Position numbers and translations under genes: made by a program. This document shows, in pieces, positions 24,157-32,503 of a stretch of DNA of 36,902 nt. The notes beneath the pieces are model-generated. The model saw only the letters and a list, made by a program, of their open reading frames with translations. It did not search any database and was not told the origin of the DNA. Within the stretch, counting starts at the first letter, position 1; each line of letters opens with the position of its first letter. Source of the DNA: Pseudomonadota bacterium (GTDB lineage Bacteria > Pseudomonadota > Gammaproteobacteria > Burkholderiales > JABEVD01); NCBI GenBank assembly GCA_021848825.1, contig JAJZTQ010000027.1:1-36902 (forward strand), read 5' to 3'.

Positions 24157-25059
24157 TCAGGGCTTTCCGCCTGCTGCAATCGTCAGCGCCTTCCTGATCG
24201 CCTCCGGAGACTTCATGATGTTCATGAAGCTGTGCGCGCCCATCATCGAGAGATCCGGGAAATCGATGGCTATCCTGAATCGCGCATAGAGCGCATAGAC
24301 CTTGTTCCCGTCGACCAGCATCTCGTAGGGAAGGTGGGCGGCAGACTTCAGTTCCCTGAAGTCTATCTCGCTCATGATGTATTTGTCGTCCATGTACTTG
24401 TTGTCGCCCTCTCCCTTCATGGCGACGCCGAATACGGTCTCCTGCTTGCCTGGAATGTCTATCCTGTAGACTTTCGTGACGCCGTCTTTTCCTGCTGCAA
24501 GCCCTGCCTCGACCGCCTTGACGGCGTCTTCATAGCTCGGATATTCGGCAAGTGTGCTCGGATCGGTGAAATATTCCATTCCGAACATGTAATGGTAATC
24601 CCTGAGATCCGATGCCGAGAGCCCTTTCGCGCCGAATGCCTGCACCTTTCCGAGCGCCGCCTGCATCTTGGAGGCCACGCCTGAAAGATCCCCTTTCATC
24701 CTGTAGGCATTGGCCATGTAGACTGGATTGATATAGGAGACCTGGATCTCCCCGCCGGACTTGACCACCGAAACCCGCTCCATCGCGCCGAATCCGCCCT
24801 TGTCGGACTGGGCTGCATTCTTCTTGAGTTCGTCGTCCGTCACGACCAGGATTTCCGTATCGGGATAGGGACTGTAGCTTCCGACCAGCACGAAACCCTG
24901 AGAAGCCAGCGCCTTCTTGGTTGCGTCGATTTTCGCATTCAATTCGCCCGGCCCCTTCGAACCGAGTATGAATGGTTTAAGTAGACCTTCGTCCGCCTTC
25001 ACGGAATGGAAGCAGAACGCCATCAGAAATGCTGCAAACACCCTCGCCAATTTGCTCAT
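24157..25059 (-). CDS. exported protein with DUF302-like N-terminal domain, function unknown
   Basis: 300 residues with a signal peptide (to about VKA, residues 1-22). The region of about 40-140 (IDATKKALASQGFVLVGSYS ... VVKSGGEIQVSYINPVYMAN) has the alternating pattern of DUF302/TT1751-like domains, small alpha-beta folds of unknown role. The second half (about 150-300) has no family I recognise; it includes VYRIDIPGKQETVFGVAM and ends AAGGKP. The gene stands alone between convergent gpsA and divergently spaced trmL (83-bp gap, no clear promoter elements). A periplasmic location is likely. Confidence 0.8.
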   Translation of the reverse strand: MSKLARVFAAFLMAFCFHSVKADEGLLKPFILGSKGPGELNAKIDATKKALASQGFVLVGSYSPYPDTEILVVTDDELKKNAAQSDKGGFGAMERVSVVKSGGEIQVSYINPVYMANAYRMKGDLSGVASKMQAALGKVQAFGAKGLSASDLRDYHYMFGMEYFTDPSTLAEYPSYEDAVKAVEAGLAAGKDGVTKVYRIDIPGKQETVFGVAMKGEGDNKYMDDKYIMSEIDFRELKSAAHLPYEMLVDGNKVYALYARFRIAIDFPDLSMMGAHSFMNIMKSPEAIRKALTIAAGGKP

Positions 25060-25142
25060 CGATATGACCCCTCTTTTAGTAATGTTGCGGAAAAACTCTA
25101 GACCTTAAGTGCCTGATGGAAAATAACCCATTCGGGCAATGA

Positions 25143-25607
25143 TCATATACTTCCTTCGAAGCACTGCTGGCGCCATGCTTCGAAAATCGCAACTGCTGCC
25201 GCATTGGAGAGATTGAGGCTGCGGCTGTGCGGCAGCATGGGGATTCTTATTTTTCTTTCTTCAGGAAAAGCACCCAGGATATGTTCGGGAAGGCCTCTCG
25301 ACTCGGGCCCGAAGACGAAAACATCGCCCGGCCTGTAGGCGACCTTGTCGTACCTGTTTTTTGCCTTGGTCGTGAAGGCGAAAAGACGCCTTCCTTCGAA
25401 TTTCGAAAGACAGGATTCCCAGTCCGGATGGACATGGATGCTTGCGAATTCGTGATAGTCCAGTCCTGCCCTGATGAGCTGCTTGTCTTCGAGCCTGAAG
25501 CCCATCGGTTCGACCAGATTCAGGGTCACTCCTGAATTTGCGCAAAGCCTGATGATGTTTCCCGTATTGGGCGGGATCTCGGGTTCAAACAGGACGATTT
25601 CGAACAT
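25143..25607 (-). CDS. trmL: tRNA (cytidine/uridine-34 2'-O)-methyltransferase
   Basis: 154 residues, the normal size for this minimal SPOUT enzyme. It methylates the ribose of the wobble base in tRNA-Leu using S-adenosylmethionine. Diagnostic stretches are PEIPPNTGNIIRLCANSG at 10-27, FGPESRGLPEHIL, and the knot-forming IRIPMLPHSRSLNLSNAAA near the C-terminus. It starts within the last codons of the upstream transporter gene (23-nt overlap), so the two are cotranscribed. Confidence 0.93.
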   Translation of the reverse strand: MFEIVLFEPEIPPNTGNIIRLCANSGVTLNLVEPMGFRLEDKQLIRAGLDYHEFASIHVHPDWESCLSKFEGRRLFAFTTKAKNRYDKVAYRPGDVFVFGPESRGLPEHILGAFPEERKIRIPMLPHSRSLNLSNAAAVAIFEAWRQQCFEGSI

Positions 25608-26646
25608 GTGTCCATTCGCGCCAGAGCGAAACGACGGTTGCCATGATGACAGGGCCGATGAATATGCCCAGCAGCCCGAATGTCTCGATTCCGCCGAGCA
25701 TGCCCAGGATGATCAGGATGAGCGGAAGCTCCGCCGAATCCCCGATCAGCATCGGCCTCACGACATGGTCTGAAACGAGCATGACCACCGTGCCCCAGAC
25801 CAGGATGGCGATCGCTGCCGTCTCGCTCCCCTGCGCGAAGAGGATCAGCGATGCAGCGCCGTAAAGGGCGGGCATGCCGAAAGGAATGATGGCGAGAAGC
25901 CCTGTCATCGCCCCCCACAACGCGGGAGAATCGAGCCCTGCGAAAGCATAGGCGAGCCCGAGCAGAATGCCTTCCACGATGCCGACGAGGACGAGCCCGT
26001 TCACGGTTCCCCTTATCGTGTCGACCGCGCGCCTTGCATGTTGCGTCCCCGATTCACCCAGCATTTTCTGGGTGAGGGCAAGCAGGCGCATGGCAAGAAG
26101 ATCCCCGTCCCGGTAAAGGAAAAAGAGCGTCAGGAATGCGAGCAGCAGGACGAGCGAACGATGGATCATCTCGACGCCGAAAAGCTTGGCCCAATCGAGC
26201 AATGGCCCCTGTCCGACCTGGCTGACCCAGGAAGAGAATCCGCCCGGCGTTGCCAGCACATTGTTCCACCACCCGAGCATCGTTTTGCCCGCCAGCGGGA
26301 TGCGCACCACCCAGGAAGGCGGGGGAAGGCCGTGAGCCTGAGCCTCGACGAGCAGCCTTCCGAGCACCGACGCCTCCCGCCCCACCACGAAGAGAATGTA
26401 GCCGAAAGGCGCGAGGAAAAGCAGTGTGACGAGAAGGGTGAAGAGAAGCGGGGAAAGGCGCTTCACCTTCGAAGGAAGGTGCGAGCTGAACCGGAGGTAC
26501 GATGGCCAGCTTGCCAGCGCGATGATGCCAGCCCATGCCAAGGCCGCGAAATAACTGTGGACGAGCCAGAACGCAAGGAGAAGGACAGACGATCCGAAAA
26601 GCCATTGCGCAGTGAACCGGTTCTGTATGATGTTCTCCCCGGACAA
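25585..26646 (-). CDS. AI-2E-family transporter (TqsA/PerM-like)
   Basis: About 353 residues with seven or eight hydrophobic segments (for example LLLAFWLVHSYFAALAWAGI near 22-41 and LFTLLVTLLFLAPFGYILFV near 68-87) and the family's C-terminal PALWGAMTGLLAIIPFGMPA and IGPVIMATVVSLW. The family includes TqsA (autoinducer-2 export) and sodium/proton antiporters, so the substrate is open. The start is uncertain: the TTG at 26646 has no ribosome site and lies at the edge of the cspA terminator. GGGGAG a few bases downstream would favour initiation at an ATC/ATA codon around residues 6-7, which is unusual. Confidence 0.85.
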   Translation of the reverse strand: MSGENIIQNRFTAQWLFGSSVLLLAFWLVHSYFAALAWAGIIALASWPSYLRFSSHLPSKVKRLSPLLFTLLVTLLFLAPFGYILFVVGREASVLGRLLVEAQAHGLPPPSWVVRIPLAGKTMLGWWNNVLATPGGFSSWVSQVGQGPLLDWAKLFGVEMIHRSLVLLLAFLTLFFLYRDGDLLAMRLLALTQKMLGESGTQHARRAVDTIRGTVNGLVLVGIVEGILLGLAYAFAGLDSPALWGAMTGLLAIIPFGMPALYGAASLILFAQGSETAAIAILVWGTVVMLVSDHVVRPMLIGDSAELPLILIILGMLGGIETFGLLGIFIGPVIMATVVSLWREWTHVRNRPV

Positions 26647-26681
26647 GAAAAACCCGTCACCATGATGGGTGACGGGTTTTT
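26646..26681 (-). terminator. intrinsic terminator of cspA
   Basis: A perfect 14-bp inverted repeat (26648-26661 with 26668-26681, loop of six) containing ACCCGTCACC, and T-rich on the minus-strand 3' side. It starts 12 nt after the cspA stop and ends at the likely start of the transporter gene, so the transporter probably depends on readthrough. Confidence 0.85.
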
Positions 26682-26692
26682 CAGAATTGCAT

Positions 26693-26896
26693 TCAGGCAG
26701 CCCTGATATTGGAAGCCTGCTTGCCCTTGGGTCCCTGGGTCACATCGAAGGTCACCTTCTGGCCTTCCTTGAGGGTCTTGAATCCGTTCATGTTGATCGC
26801 CGAAAAATGAGCGAAAAGATCCTCGCTGCCATCGTCCGGGGTCACGAAGCCGAAACCCTTTGCATCATTGAACCATTTTACCGTACCTGTTGCCAT
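26693..26896 (-). CDS. cspA: CspA-family cold-shock protein
   Basis: 67 residues, a single OB-fold domain. The RNA-binding motifs RNP1 (KGFGFVTP) and RNP2 (DLFAHFSAI) are intact, with the usual opening [11 protein letters not shown]. It acts as an RNA chaperone that melts structure in mRNA. A ribosome site AAGGA lies about six bases before the ATG. A long leader with competing hairpins and a separate promoter (see 27005-27033) precede it, and a strong terminator follows. Which of several csp paralogues this is cannot be told. Confidence 0.95.
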   Translation of the reverse strand: MATGTVKWFNDAKGFGFVTPDDGSEDLFAHFSAINMNGFKTLKEGQKVTFDVTQGPKGKQASNIRAA

Positions 26897-26916
26897 AACC
26901 CATCCTTGCCGTAATG

Positions 26917-26954
26917 AAAAAAACCGGGAAAACCCGAGTGTAATGACCGGGTTT
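26917..26954 (-). promoter_or_regulatory. cspA leader with two mutually exclusive hairpins
   Basis: On the transcribed strand the leader can form AAACCCG/CGGGTTT (7 bp, 26948-26954 with 26930-26936) or CGGG-TTTT-CCCG (26936-26925) followed by seven T residues (26923-26917). Both use the CGGG at 26936-26933, so they exclude each other. The second looks like a weak intrinsic terminator 20 nt before the start codon. A temperature-dependent switch is plausible but unproven. Confidence 0.4.
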
Positions 26955-27004
26955 CAAGACCGCTGTTCACGACAAAGACAAACCTTGAATCCGAGCACAA
27001 TGAT

Positions 27005-27033
27005 TTTTTACTCCACGCCCTTCCGAAAGTCAA
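27005..27033 (-). promoter_or_regulatory. cspA promoter
   Basis: Reading the minus strand, a -35 box TTGACT (27033-27028), a 17-bp spacer and a -10 box TAAAAA (27010-27005) give a good sigma-70 promoter. The transcript would start near 26998 and carry a leader of about 100 nt, as is usual for cold-shock genes. Confidence 0.6.
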
Positions 27034-27056
27034 GGGAACCCTTGACATGGTAGAAT
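27029..27056 (+). promoter_or_regulatory. palindrome and extended -10 promoter of pyrC
   Basis: GTCAAGGG-AA-CCCTTGAC (27029-27046) is a perfect 8-bp inverted repeat between the divergent cspA and pyrC genes; its left arm contains the cspA -35. On the plus strand TGG-TAGAAT (27048-27056) is an extended -10 placed about 20 bp before the pyrC start. A protein bound to the palindrome would affect both genes. Confidence 0.5.
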
Positions 27057-27076
27057 GAAATTTTTGAGAAGAAACG

Positions 27077-28102
27077 ATGCTCTCGATCACCCAGCCTGAC
27101 GACTGGCACCTTCACCTGAGGGACGGAACCCGGATGCGCGACGTGCTCCATCACACCGCTTCCCTTTTCGGGCGCGCGATCGTCATGCCCAATCTCAAGC
27201 CACCCGTAGTCAGGACTCGTGACGCGGAAGCCTACCGCAACAGGATCATCGCTTTGCGTCCGAAAGGCTCGGATTTCGAACCGCTGATGACGCTCTATCT
27301 CACCGACAATACCCCCCCCGAAGAGATAGCCACTGCAAAAAAGAGCGGATTCGTCCATGCCGTGAAATACTATCCCGCAGGGGCGACGACCCATTCCGAT
27401 TCGGGCGTGACGGACATCTCGAAATGCAGCGACGCTCTGGAAGCCATGTCCGAAAACGGCATGCCTCTGCTGGTTCACGGCGAAGTTACCGACCCCTCCG
27501 TCGACATATTCGATCGGGAAAAGGCATTCATAGAAAGGGTGCTGGAACCCTTGACGATCAGGCATCCCGGACTGAAGATCGTCTTCGAGCACATCACGAC
27601 GAAGGATGCGGTCCAATTCGTCAGGGAAAGGAATCTCGGGGCGACGATCACCGCTCATCACCTTCTTCTCAACAGGAATGCGATCTTTTCAGGCGGGATC
27701 AGGCCCCACCATTACTGCCTCCCCGTGTTGAAGCGCGAATTGCACAGGCAGGCGCTTATTGAGGCGGCCATATCGGGAAACCCGAAATTCTTCCTCGGCA
27801 CGGACAGCGCACCCCATTCGAAATCGGAGAAGGAATCCTCCTGCGGCTGCGCAGGGATCTATACCGCCCATGCCGCAATCGAATGCTACGCCGAGGCCTT
27901 CGAGGAAGCAGGCGCGCTGGACAGGCTCGAAGCATTCGCCAGCTTCCACGGCGCGGACTTCTACGGCCTGCCGAGGAACACGAAAAAAATCGAGTTATCG
28001 AAGGAAGAATGGACGGTGCCCGAGCATTATCCCTTCGGGGATGCGCTTCTCGTTCCATTGCGGGCAGGCGGCCGGCTTTCCTGGAAGAGCCGCCTTCGTT
28101 AA
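27077..28102 (+). CDS. pyrC: dihydroorotase (class II)
   Basis: 341 residues. It closes carbamoyl aspartate to dihydroorotate in pyrimidine synthesis. The binuclear zinc ligands are visible: [10 protein letters not shown] (8-17), the carboxylated Lys in [11 protein letters not shown] (near 100), the His residues in LLVHGEV and FEHITTKDA, and the Asp in [10 protein letters not shown]. Length and motifs match the E. coli PyrC type rather than the PyrC/PyrX multifunctional type. A short leader with GAGAAG precedes the ATG. Confidence 0.95.
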   Translation: MLSITQPDDWHLHLRDGTRMRDVLHHTASLFGRAIVMPNLKPPVVRTRDAEAYRNRIIALRPKGSDFEPLMTLYLTDNTPPEEIATAKKSGFVHAVKYYPAGATTHSDSGVTDISKCSDALEAMSENGMPLLVHGEVTDPSVDIFDREKAFIERVLEPLTIRHPGLKIVFEHITTKDAVQFVRERNLGATITAHHLLLNRNAIFSGGIRPHHYCLPVLKRELHRQALIEAAISGNPKFFLGTDSAPHSKSEKESSCGCAGIYTAHAAIECYAEAFEEAGALDRLEAFASFHGADFYGLPRNTKKIELSKEEWTVPEHYPFGDALLVPLRAGGRLSWKSRLR

Positions 28103-28130
28103 AATTCATTATTTGATCCGGAAAGGCATC

Positions 28131-28856
28131 ATGGCAGGACATTCGAAATGGGCGAACATCAAGCACAAGAAGGCGGCGACTGACGCCAAGCGCGGCAAGA
28201 TATTCACCCGACTCATCAAGGAAATCACGGTCGCAGCGAAGCTCGGCGGAGGGGACATTTCCTCGAATCCCAGGCTGCGTCTGGCTGTGGACAAGGCCTA
28301 CGACAACAACATGCCGAAGGACAACGTCGAGCGTGCGATCAAGCGCGGAACGGGCGACATGGAAGGGGTCAATTACGAGGAGATCCGGTACGAGGGATAC
28401 GGCATCAACGGCGCCGCGGTGATGGTCGACTGCCTCACCGACAACAGGGTCAGGACGGTCGCGGACGTTCGCCATGCGTTCACCAAGTACGGCGGGAATC
28501 TCGGCACCGACGGCTCCGTTTCATTTCTTTTCAGGCATTGCGGCCAGCTGATCTTCTCCCCCGAGACGATCGAAGAAAAGCTCTTCGACGTCGCGCTCGA
28601 ATCGGGCGCGGAGGATGTGGTCAGCCAGGAAGACGGCAGCTTCGAAGTGATCACTTCGCCGCAGGATTTCGAGGCCGTGAAGTCCGCGCTGGAGAAGGCG
28701 GGAATGAAGCCGGAATTCGCCGAAGTGACGATGCGCCCTGAAAACGAAACGGTCTTTTCAGGCGAGGATGCAGTCAGGATGCAGAAGCTTCTCGACGCCC
28801 TCGAGAACCTGGACGACGTCCAGGCTGTCTACACCACGGCGGTGATAGAGGACTGA
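28131..28856 (+). CDS. yebC: YebC/PmpR-family protein (TACO1-like)
   Basis: 241 residues from the ATG at 28131, with GGAAAGG just before it. The conserved start [20 protein letters not shown] is unmistakable, and the acidic [20 protein letters not shown] core is present. The family has long been annotated as transcriptional regulators; more recent work links members to translation of proline-rich stalling sequences. It commonly precedes ruvC, as here. Its stop codon directly abuts a duplicated copy of the ruvC start region. Confidence 0.95.
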   Translation: MAGHSKWANIKHKKAATDAKRGKIFTRLIKEITVAAKLGGGDISSNPRLRLAVDKAYDNNMPKDNVERAIKRGTGDMEGVNYEEIRYEGYGINGAAVMVDCLTDNRVRTVADVRHAFTKYGGNLGTDGSVSFLFRHCGQLIFSPETIEEKLFDVALESGAEDVVSQEDGSFEVITSPQDFEAVKSALEKAGMKPEFAEVTMRPENETVFSGEDAVRMQKLLDALENLDDVQAVYTTAVIED

Positions 28857-28937
28857 GTGCGCATACTCGGGATCGATCCGGGGCTCAGGGTGACGGGTTT
28901 TAGTTTCGCTCTGAAACCCGTCGCAAGTCATGAGTGA
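28857..28937 (+). pseudogene. duplicated 5' end of ruvC (26-codon remnant)
   Basis: The GTG directly after the yebC stop opens a 26-codon frame, [20 protein letters not shown] and six more residues, that ends in the first codons of ruvC. Its first 45 nt (28857-28901) repeat the real ruvC sequence at 28942-28986 with only three differences, all synonymous. The last 11 codons are unrelated to RuvC. It looks like the remains of an earlier ruvC start, left by a duplication or recombination. A small hairpin (28892-28900 with 28914-28922, 9-bp stem) spans the junction. Confidence 0.75.
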
Positions 28938-29433
28938 CACAGTGCGGATACTGGGTATCGATCCGGGGCTCAGGGTGACGGGTTTTGGCATACTGGATCG
29001 CAGGGGACAGGCCCTGGAATATGTCGCGAGCGGATGCATCAGGACGCCGGACGGGGAATTGCCGGAAAGGCTGAAATCGATACTGGACGGGCTGGGTGAA
29101 GTGATTTCCATGCACGGACCTCATCAAGTCGCGATAGAAAAGGTTTTCGTCAACGTCAATCCGCAATCGACCCTGCTGCTCGGGCAGGCGAGGGGCGCCG
29201 CGATATGCGCAGCGGTATCGAAGAATCTGCCGGTATCCGAATACACGGCGCTTCAGGTGAAGCAGTCTGTCGTCGGAAACGGGCACGCAGCCAAGGAACA
29301 GGTGCAGGAAATGGTGAAGCGCCTTTTGAATCTGACAGGAATCCCGCAGGCGGATGCGGCCGATGCGCTCGCCTGCGCGATCTGCCATGCGCATGCCGGA
29401 AGCGTTTCCTTCAGGCTGGGGAGAAGGTCTTGA
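28930..29433 (+). CDS. ruvC: Holliday junction endodeoxyribonuclease RuvC
   Basis: 167 residues from the ATG at 28930. RuvC cuts Holliday junctions in recombination repair. The acidic catalytic residues are in place: the Asp in [12 protein letters not shown], the Glu in [12 protein letters not shown] and the Asp pair in [16 protein letters not shown]. Four codons (MSDT) precede the usual start point VRILGID, probably because of the duplication immediately upstream; the GTG at 28942 may be the original start. It is followed by ruvA with a TTGA overlap. Confidence 0.93.
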   Translation: MSDTVRILGIDPGLRVTGFGILDRRGQALEYVASGCIRTPDGELPERLKSILDGLGEVISMHGPHQVAIEKVFVNVNPQSTLLLGQARGAAICAAVSKNLPVSEYTALQVKQSVVGNGHAAKEQVQEMVKRLLNLTGIPQADAADALACAICHAHAGSVSFRLGRRS

Positions 29434-29996
29434 TAGGCAGGATTTTTGGCAAGCTGATCGAAAAGCACCCTCCCCTGATACTCGTCGACGTGAACGGCGT
29501 CGGATACGAAATAGACGTGCCGATGAGCACTTTCTACGTGCTGCCCGCTATCGGCGAATCGGTTTCCCTCTACACCCATCTTTCGATCAGGGAAGATGCG
29601 CATGTTCTGTACGGATTCTCCTCGCTGGATGAAAGGAAGGTCTTCAGGCAGCTTTTGAAAATAAGCGGGGTGGGGCCCAAGCTTGCGCTATCCGTTCTTT
29701 CAGGCCTTTCCATAGGCGAACTCGCTGCGGCAGTGCAGTCGGGCGAATCGGCAAGGCTGGTGAAGATTCCTGGAGTGGGAAAGAAGACGGCGGAGCGCCT
29801 CCTTCTCGAACTCAGGGGCAAACTCGAAGGGCCCGCCATCCTGCCCAAATCGAAGACGGATGTGCTCGATGCGCTGGTCTCGCTGGGCTACAGCGAGAAG
29901 GAAGCGTCATCGGCATTGAAGCTGATCGATCCTGCGCTCTCCACTGAAGAAGGCATCAGGGCAGGACTCAGGCTGCTATCGAGGGGAACATCTTGA
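29430..29996 (+). CDS. ruvA: Holliday junction branch-migration protein RuvA
   Basis: 188 residues from a TTG at 29430 that shares its last bases with the ruvC stop (TTGA). The N-terminal OB domain opens [20 protein letters not shown] and the helix-hairpin-helix motifs are visible ([14 protein letters not shown] and [20 protein letters not shown]). The C-terminal domain that contacts RuvB ([20 protein letters not shown]) is complete. RuvA holds the four-way junction as a tetramer and loads RuvB. Confidence 0.93.
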   Translation: MIGRIFGKLIEKHPPLILVDVNGVGYEIDVPMSTFYVLPAIGESVSLYTHLSIREDAHVLYGFSSLDERKVFRQLLKISGVGPKLALSVLSGLSIGELAAAVQSGESARLVKIPGVGKKTAERLLLELRGKLEGPAILPKSKTDVLDALVSLGYSEKEASSALKLIDPALSTEEGIRAGLRLLSRGTS

Positions 29997-31003
29997 TCGA
30001 ATCGGACAGGCTGATTTCGGGTTCCGCGTCCAACCAGGAAGAGGCAATGGAGCGTGCGCTCAGACCCAGGCTGCTCGAAGAATATGTCGGGCAGGAAAGG
30101 ATAAGGGGGCAGCTGCAGATCTTCATAGAGGCTGCAAGGATGAGGCGGGAGACGCTCGACCATGTGCTGCTCTTCGGCCCGCCCGGACTGGGCAAGACGA
30201 CGCTCGCCCACATCATCAGCAGGGAGATGGGGGTCAACATGAGGCAGACTTCGGGCCCCGTGCTCGAGCGGGCGGGCGATCTCGCGGCGCTCTTGACCAA
30301 TCTCGAGCCCCACGACGTGCTCTTCATAGACGAAATCCACAGGCTGAGCCCCGTCGTCGAGGAAATCCTCTATCCCGCGCTCGAAGACTATCAGCTCGAC
30401 ATCATGATAGGGGAAGGGCCCGCGGCGCGCTCCGTGAAGCTCGACCTCCCCCCTTTCACCCTTGTCGGGGCGACGACGAGGGCCGGGATGCTGACCAATC
30501 CCCTGAGGGATCGATTCGGCATCGTGGCGAGGCTCGAATTCTACACCGTGGAAGAGCTTGCCAGGATCGTGCTGAGATCGGCTTCCCTGCTGAAGATCAG
30601 CATGTCGATCGAGGGGGCGCTCGAAGTCGCAAAGCGCTCGAGGGGAACGCCCAGGATTGCAAACAGGCTGCTCCGGCGCGTCAGGGATTTTGCAGAAGTG
30701 AAGGCGGACGGCAATGTCGATGCGACCGTCGCCGACGCCGCGCTTTCCATGCTCGATGTCGATCCTGCGGGATTCGATGTCATGGACAGGAAGCTCCTGC
30801 TCGCCATCATGGAGAAATTCGGAGGCGGGCCTGTCGGGCTGGACAATCTCGCTGCGGCGATAGGGGAAGAGCGCGACACCATAGAAGACGTGATCGAGCC
30901 CTACCTCATCCAGCAGGGCTACATCCAGAGAACGGCGCGTGGTAGAATCGCCACGCTCATCGCGTACACTCATTTCGGACTCGCAACGGGGGACCTGATT
31001 TGA
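29993..31003 (+). CDS. ruvB: Holliday junction branch-migration ATPase RuvB
   Basis: 336 residues from a TTG at 29993 overlapping the ruvA stop (TTGA), with GAGGGG just upstream. Walker A is [13 protein letters not shown] (about 55-67) and Walker B is LFIDEIHRL; the sensor and arginine-finger regions ([17 protein letters not shown]) follow. The C-terminal winged helix ends [12 protein letters not shown]. The protein drives branch migration as a hexameric ring. Confidence 0.95.
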   Translation: MIESDRLISGSASNQEEAMERALRPRLLEEYVGQERIRGQLQIFIEAARMRRETLDHVLLFGPPGLGKTTLAHIISREMGVNMRQTSGPVLERAGDLAALLTNLEPHDVLFIDEIHRLSPVVEEILYPALEDYQLDIMIGEGPAARSVKLDLPPFTLVGATTRAGMLTNPLRDRFGIVARLEFYTVEELARIVLRSASLLKISMSIEGALEVAKRSRGTPRIANRLLRRVRDFAEVKADGNVDATVADAALSMLDVDPAGFDVMDRKLLLAIMEKFGGGPVGLDNLAAAIGEERDTIEDVIEPYLIQQGYIQRTARGRIATLIAYTHFGLATGDLI

Positions 31004-31395
31004 GCTATTTCCTTCCTGTCAGGGTCTATTACCAGGATACGGATGCCGGAGGCGTGGTTTTCCATTCCAGCTACATCGATTTCATGGAGCGGGCGAGATC
31101 GGAGTGGCTCAGGAGCCTCGGATTCACCAATACCGGCCTGATGAAGGATCATCAGGTCTTTTTCGTGGTGAGGTCGATAGAGATCACCTACAGGAAGCCT
31201 GCAGTGCTGGACGATCTCCTGGATGTCGGCGTCGAGATCGAATCTGCGGGAAGGAGCCTGATGGTTTTCAGGCAGGAAGTGAAAAGAGGGGAAGAGCTGT
31301 TGACGAGCGCTAAGGTCGGCCTCGTCTGCGCCGATGTCGATTCATTCAAGCCCGTGAGCGTGCCCCGAGCGATCAGGGAAAAACTGGAAAACTGA
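31000..31395 (+). CDS. ybgC: YbgC-family acyl-CoA thioesterase
   Basis: 131 residues from a TTG overlapping the ruvB stop (TTGA). The hot-dog fold active site [27 protein letters not shown] includes the catalytic Asp. The enzyme hydrolyses acyl-CoA or acyl-ACP thioesters and is the usual first gene of tol-pal clusters, perhaps tied to phospholipid synthesis at the division site. It is followed two bases later by tolQ. Confidence 0.93.
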   Translation: MSYFLPVRVYYQDTDAGGVVFHSSYIDFMERARSEWLRSLGFTNTGLMKDHQVFFVVRSIEITYRKPAVLDDLLDVGVEIESAGRSLMVFRQEVKRGEELLTSAKVGLVCADVDSFKPVSVPRAIREKLEN

Positions 31396-31397
31396 AA

Positions 31398-32081
31398 ATG
31401 GAATTCACGAAGGATTTGTCTTTTGTCAGCATGATCACGAACGCGAGCGTCGTCGTTCAGATCATCCTCGGCCTGCTTCTGCTCGTATCGCTGATGTCCT
31501 GGTGGCATATCTTCATGAAGATGTTCTCGATCAGGCAGGCTTTCAACCAGTCTGAGAAGTTCGAGCGCGAATTCTGGAGCAGCCCCGATCTCAATGCGAT
31601 CTACCAGAACGCGACTTCCGGGCGCCACGAGACGGGAAGCATGGAACGGATATTCGAATCCGGATTCAGGGAATTCCTGAAGCTGAAAAGGCAGCCTGGA
31701 ATGGACAACGGCGCCGTCATGGAAGGAACCAGGCGCGCGATGCGCGCAACCTACCAGAGGGAAATGGACGCGCTCGAATCGAATCTCCCCTTCCTCGCGA
31801 CAGTGGGATCCGTCAGCCCCTATGTCGGCCTTTTCGGCACGGTATGGGGGATCATGAACGCATTCAGGGGGCTGGCGAATGTCGCGCAGGCAACCCTTGC
31901 CCATGTCGCGCCAGGCATTGCTGAAGCCCTGATCGCAACCGCAATCGGTCTTTTCGCAGCGATTCCGGCAGTGGTCGCCTACAACCGCTACGCCCATGAA
32001 GTGGACCGCCTCGCAAGCCGCTTCGACAGCTTCATGGAAGAGCTCTCCAACGTGCTCCAGCGCCAGGCGGGAAGGTCATGA
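31398..32081 (+). CDS. tolQ: Tol-Pal system proton channel subunit TolQ
   Basis: 227 residues with three membrane helices: about 17-40 (SVVVQIILGLLLLVSLMSWW), about 130-155 (FLATVGSVSPYVGLFGTVWG) and about 170-195 (GIAEALIATAIGLFAAIPAV). It matches the ExbB/MotA/TolQ family. With TolR it uses the proton gradient to power TolA and so constricts the outer membrane during division. It overlaps tolR by 4 nt (ATGA). Confidence 0.95.
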   Translation: MEFTKDLSFVSMITNASVVVQIILGLLLLVSLMSWWHIFMKMFSIRQAFNQSEKFEREFWSSPDLNAIYQNATSGRHETGSMERIFESGFREFLKLKRQPGMDNGAVMEGTRRAMRATYQREMDALESNLPFLATVGSVSPYVGLFGTVWGIMNAFRGLANVAQATLAHVAPGIAEALIATAIGLFAAIPAVVAYNRYAHEVDRLASRFDSFMEELSNVLQRQAGRS

Positions 32082-32503
32082 GCCTGGGCTCGAGGCGGCC
32101 CCGCCGCCAGATGAACCAGATCAACGTCGTGCCCTACATCGACGTGATGCTGGTTCTGCTCGTGATCTTCATGGTCACGGCGCCGATGATCAATCCCGGC
32201 GAGATCAAGCTTCCCCAGGTTGGCGAATCGCTGAAGACCCCTGTCGCACCCATGGAAGTGATCGTCAGGGCTGACGGCACGCTGGCATTGAGGGACAGGT
32301 CCAAATCGGGGCGCGTCAGGGAAATGTCGAAGGATGATCTTGCTTCCGAGATCAAGCAGAAGCAGCAGGACAATCCTGACCAGCCGGTCGTGATCGCCGC
32401 CGACAAATCCGTGAAATACGAGGAAGTGATCAAGGTCATGGACATGCTAGAGAGCCAGCAGGTGAAGGAAATAGGCCTGCTCGCAAAGCCCTTCGTCAAA
32501 TGA
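32078..32503 (+). CDS. tolR: Tol-Pal system protein TolR
   Basis: 141 residues, one N-terminal membrane helix containing the essential proton-carrying Asp (NVVPYIDVMLVLLVIFMVTA) and a periplasmic ExbD/TolR domain (VVIAADKSVKYEEVIKVMDM). It works with TolQ. It overlaps tolA by 4 nt. Confidence 0.95.
   Translation: MSLGSRRPRRQMNQINVVPYIDVMLVLLVIFMVTAPMINPGEIKLPQVGESLKTPVAPMEVIVRADGTLALRDRSKSGRVREMSKDDLASEIKQKQQDNPDQPVVIAADKSVKYEEVIKVMDMLESQQVKEIGLLAKPFVK

Noticed and set aside
27042-27070. TTGACA at 27042 as the -35 of pyrC
   Set aside because: No acceptable -10 lies 16-18 bp downstream; the extended -10 TGG-TAGAAT overlaps this region instead.
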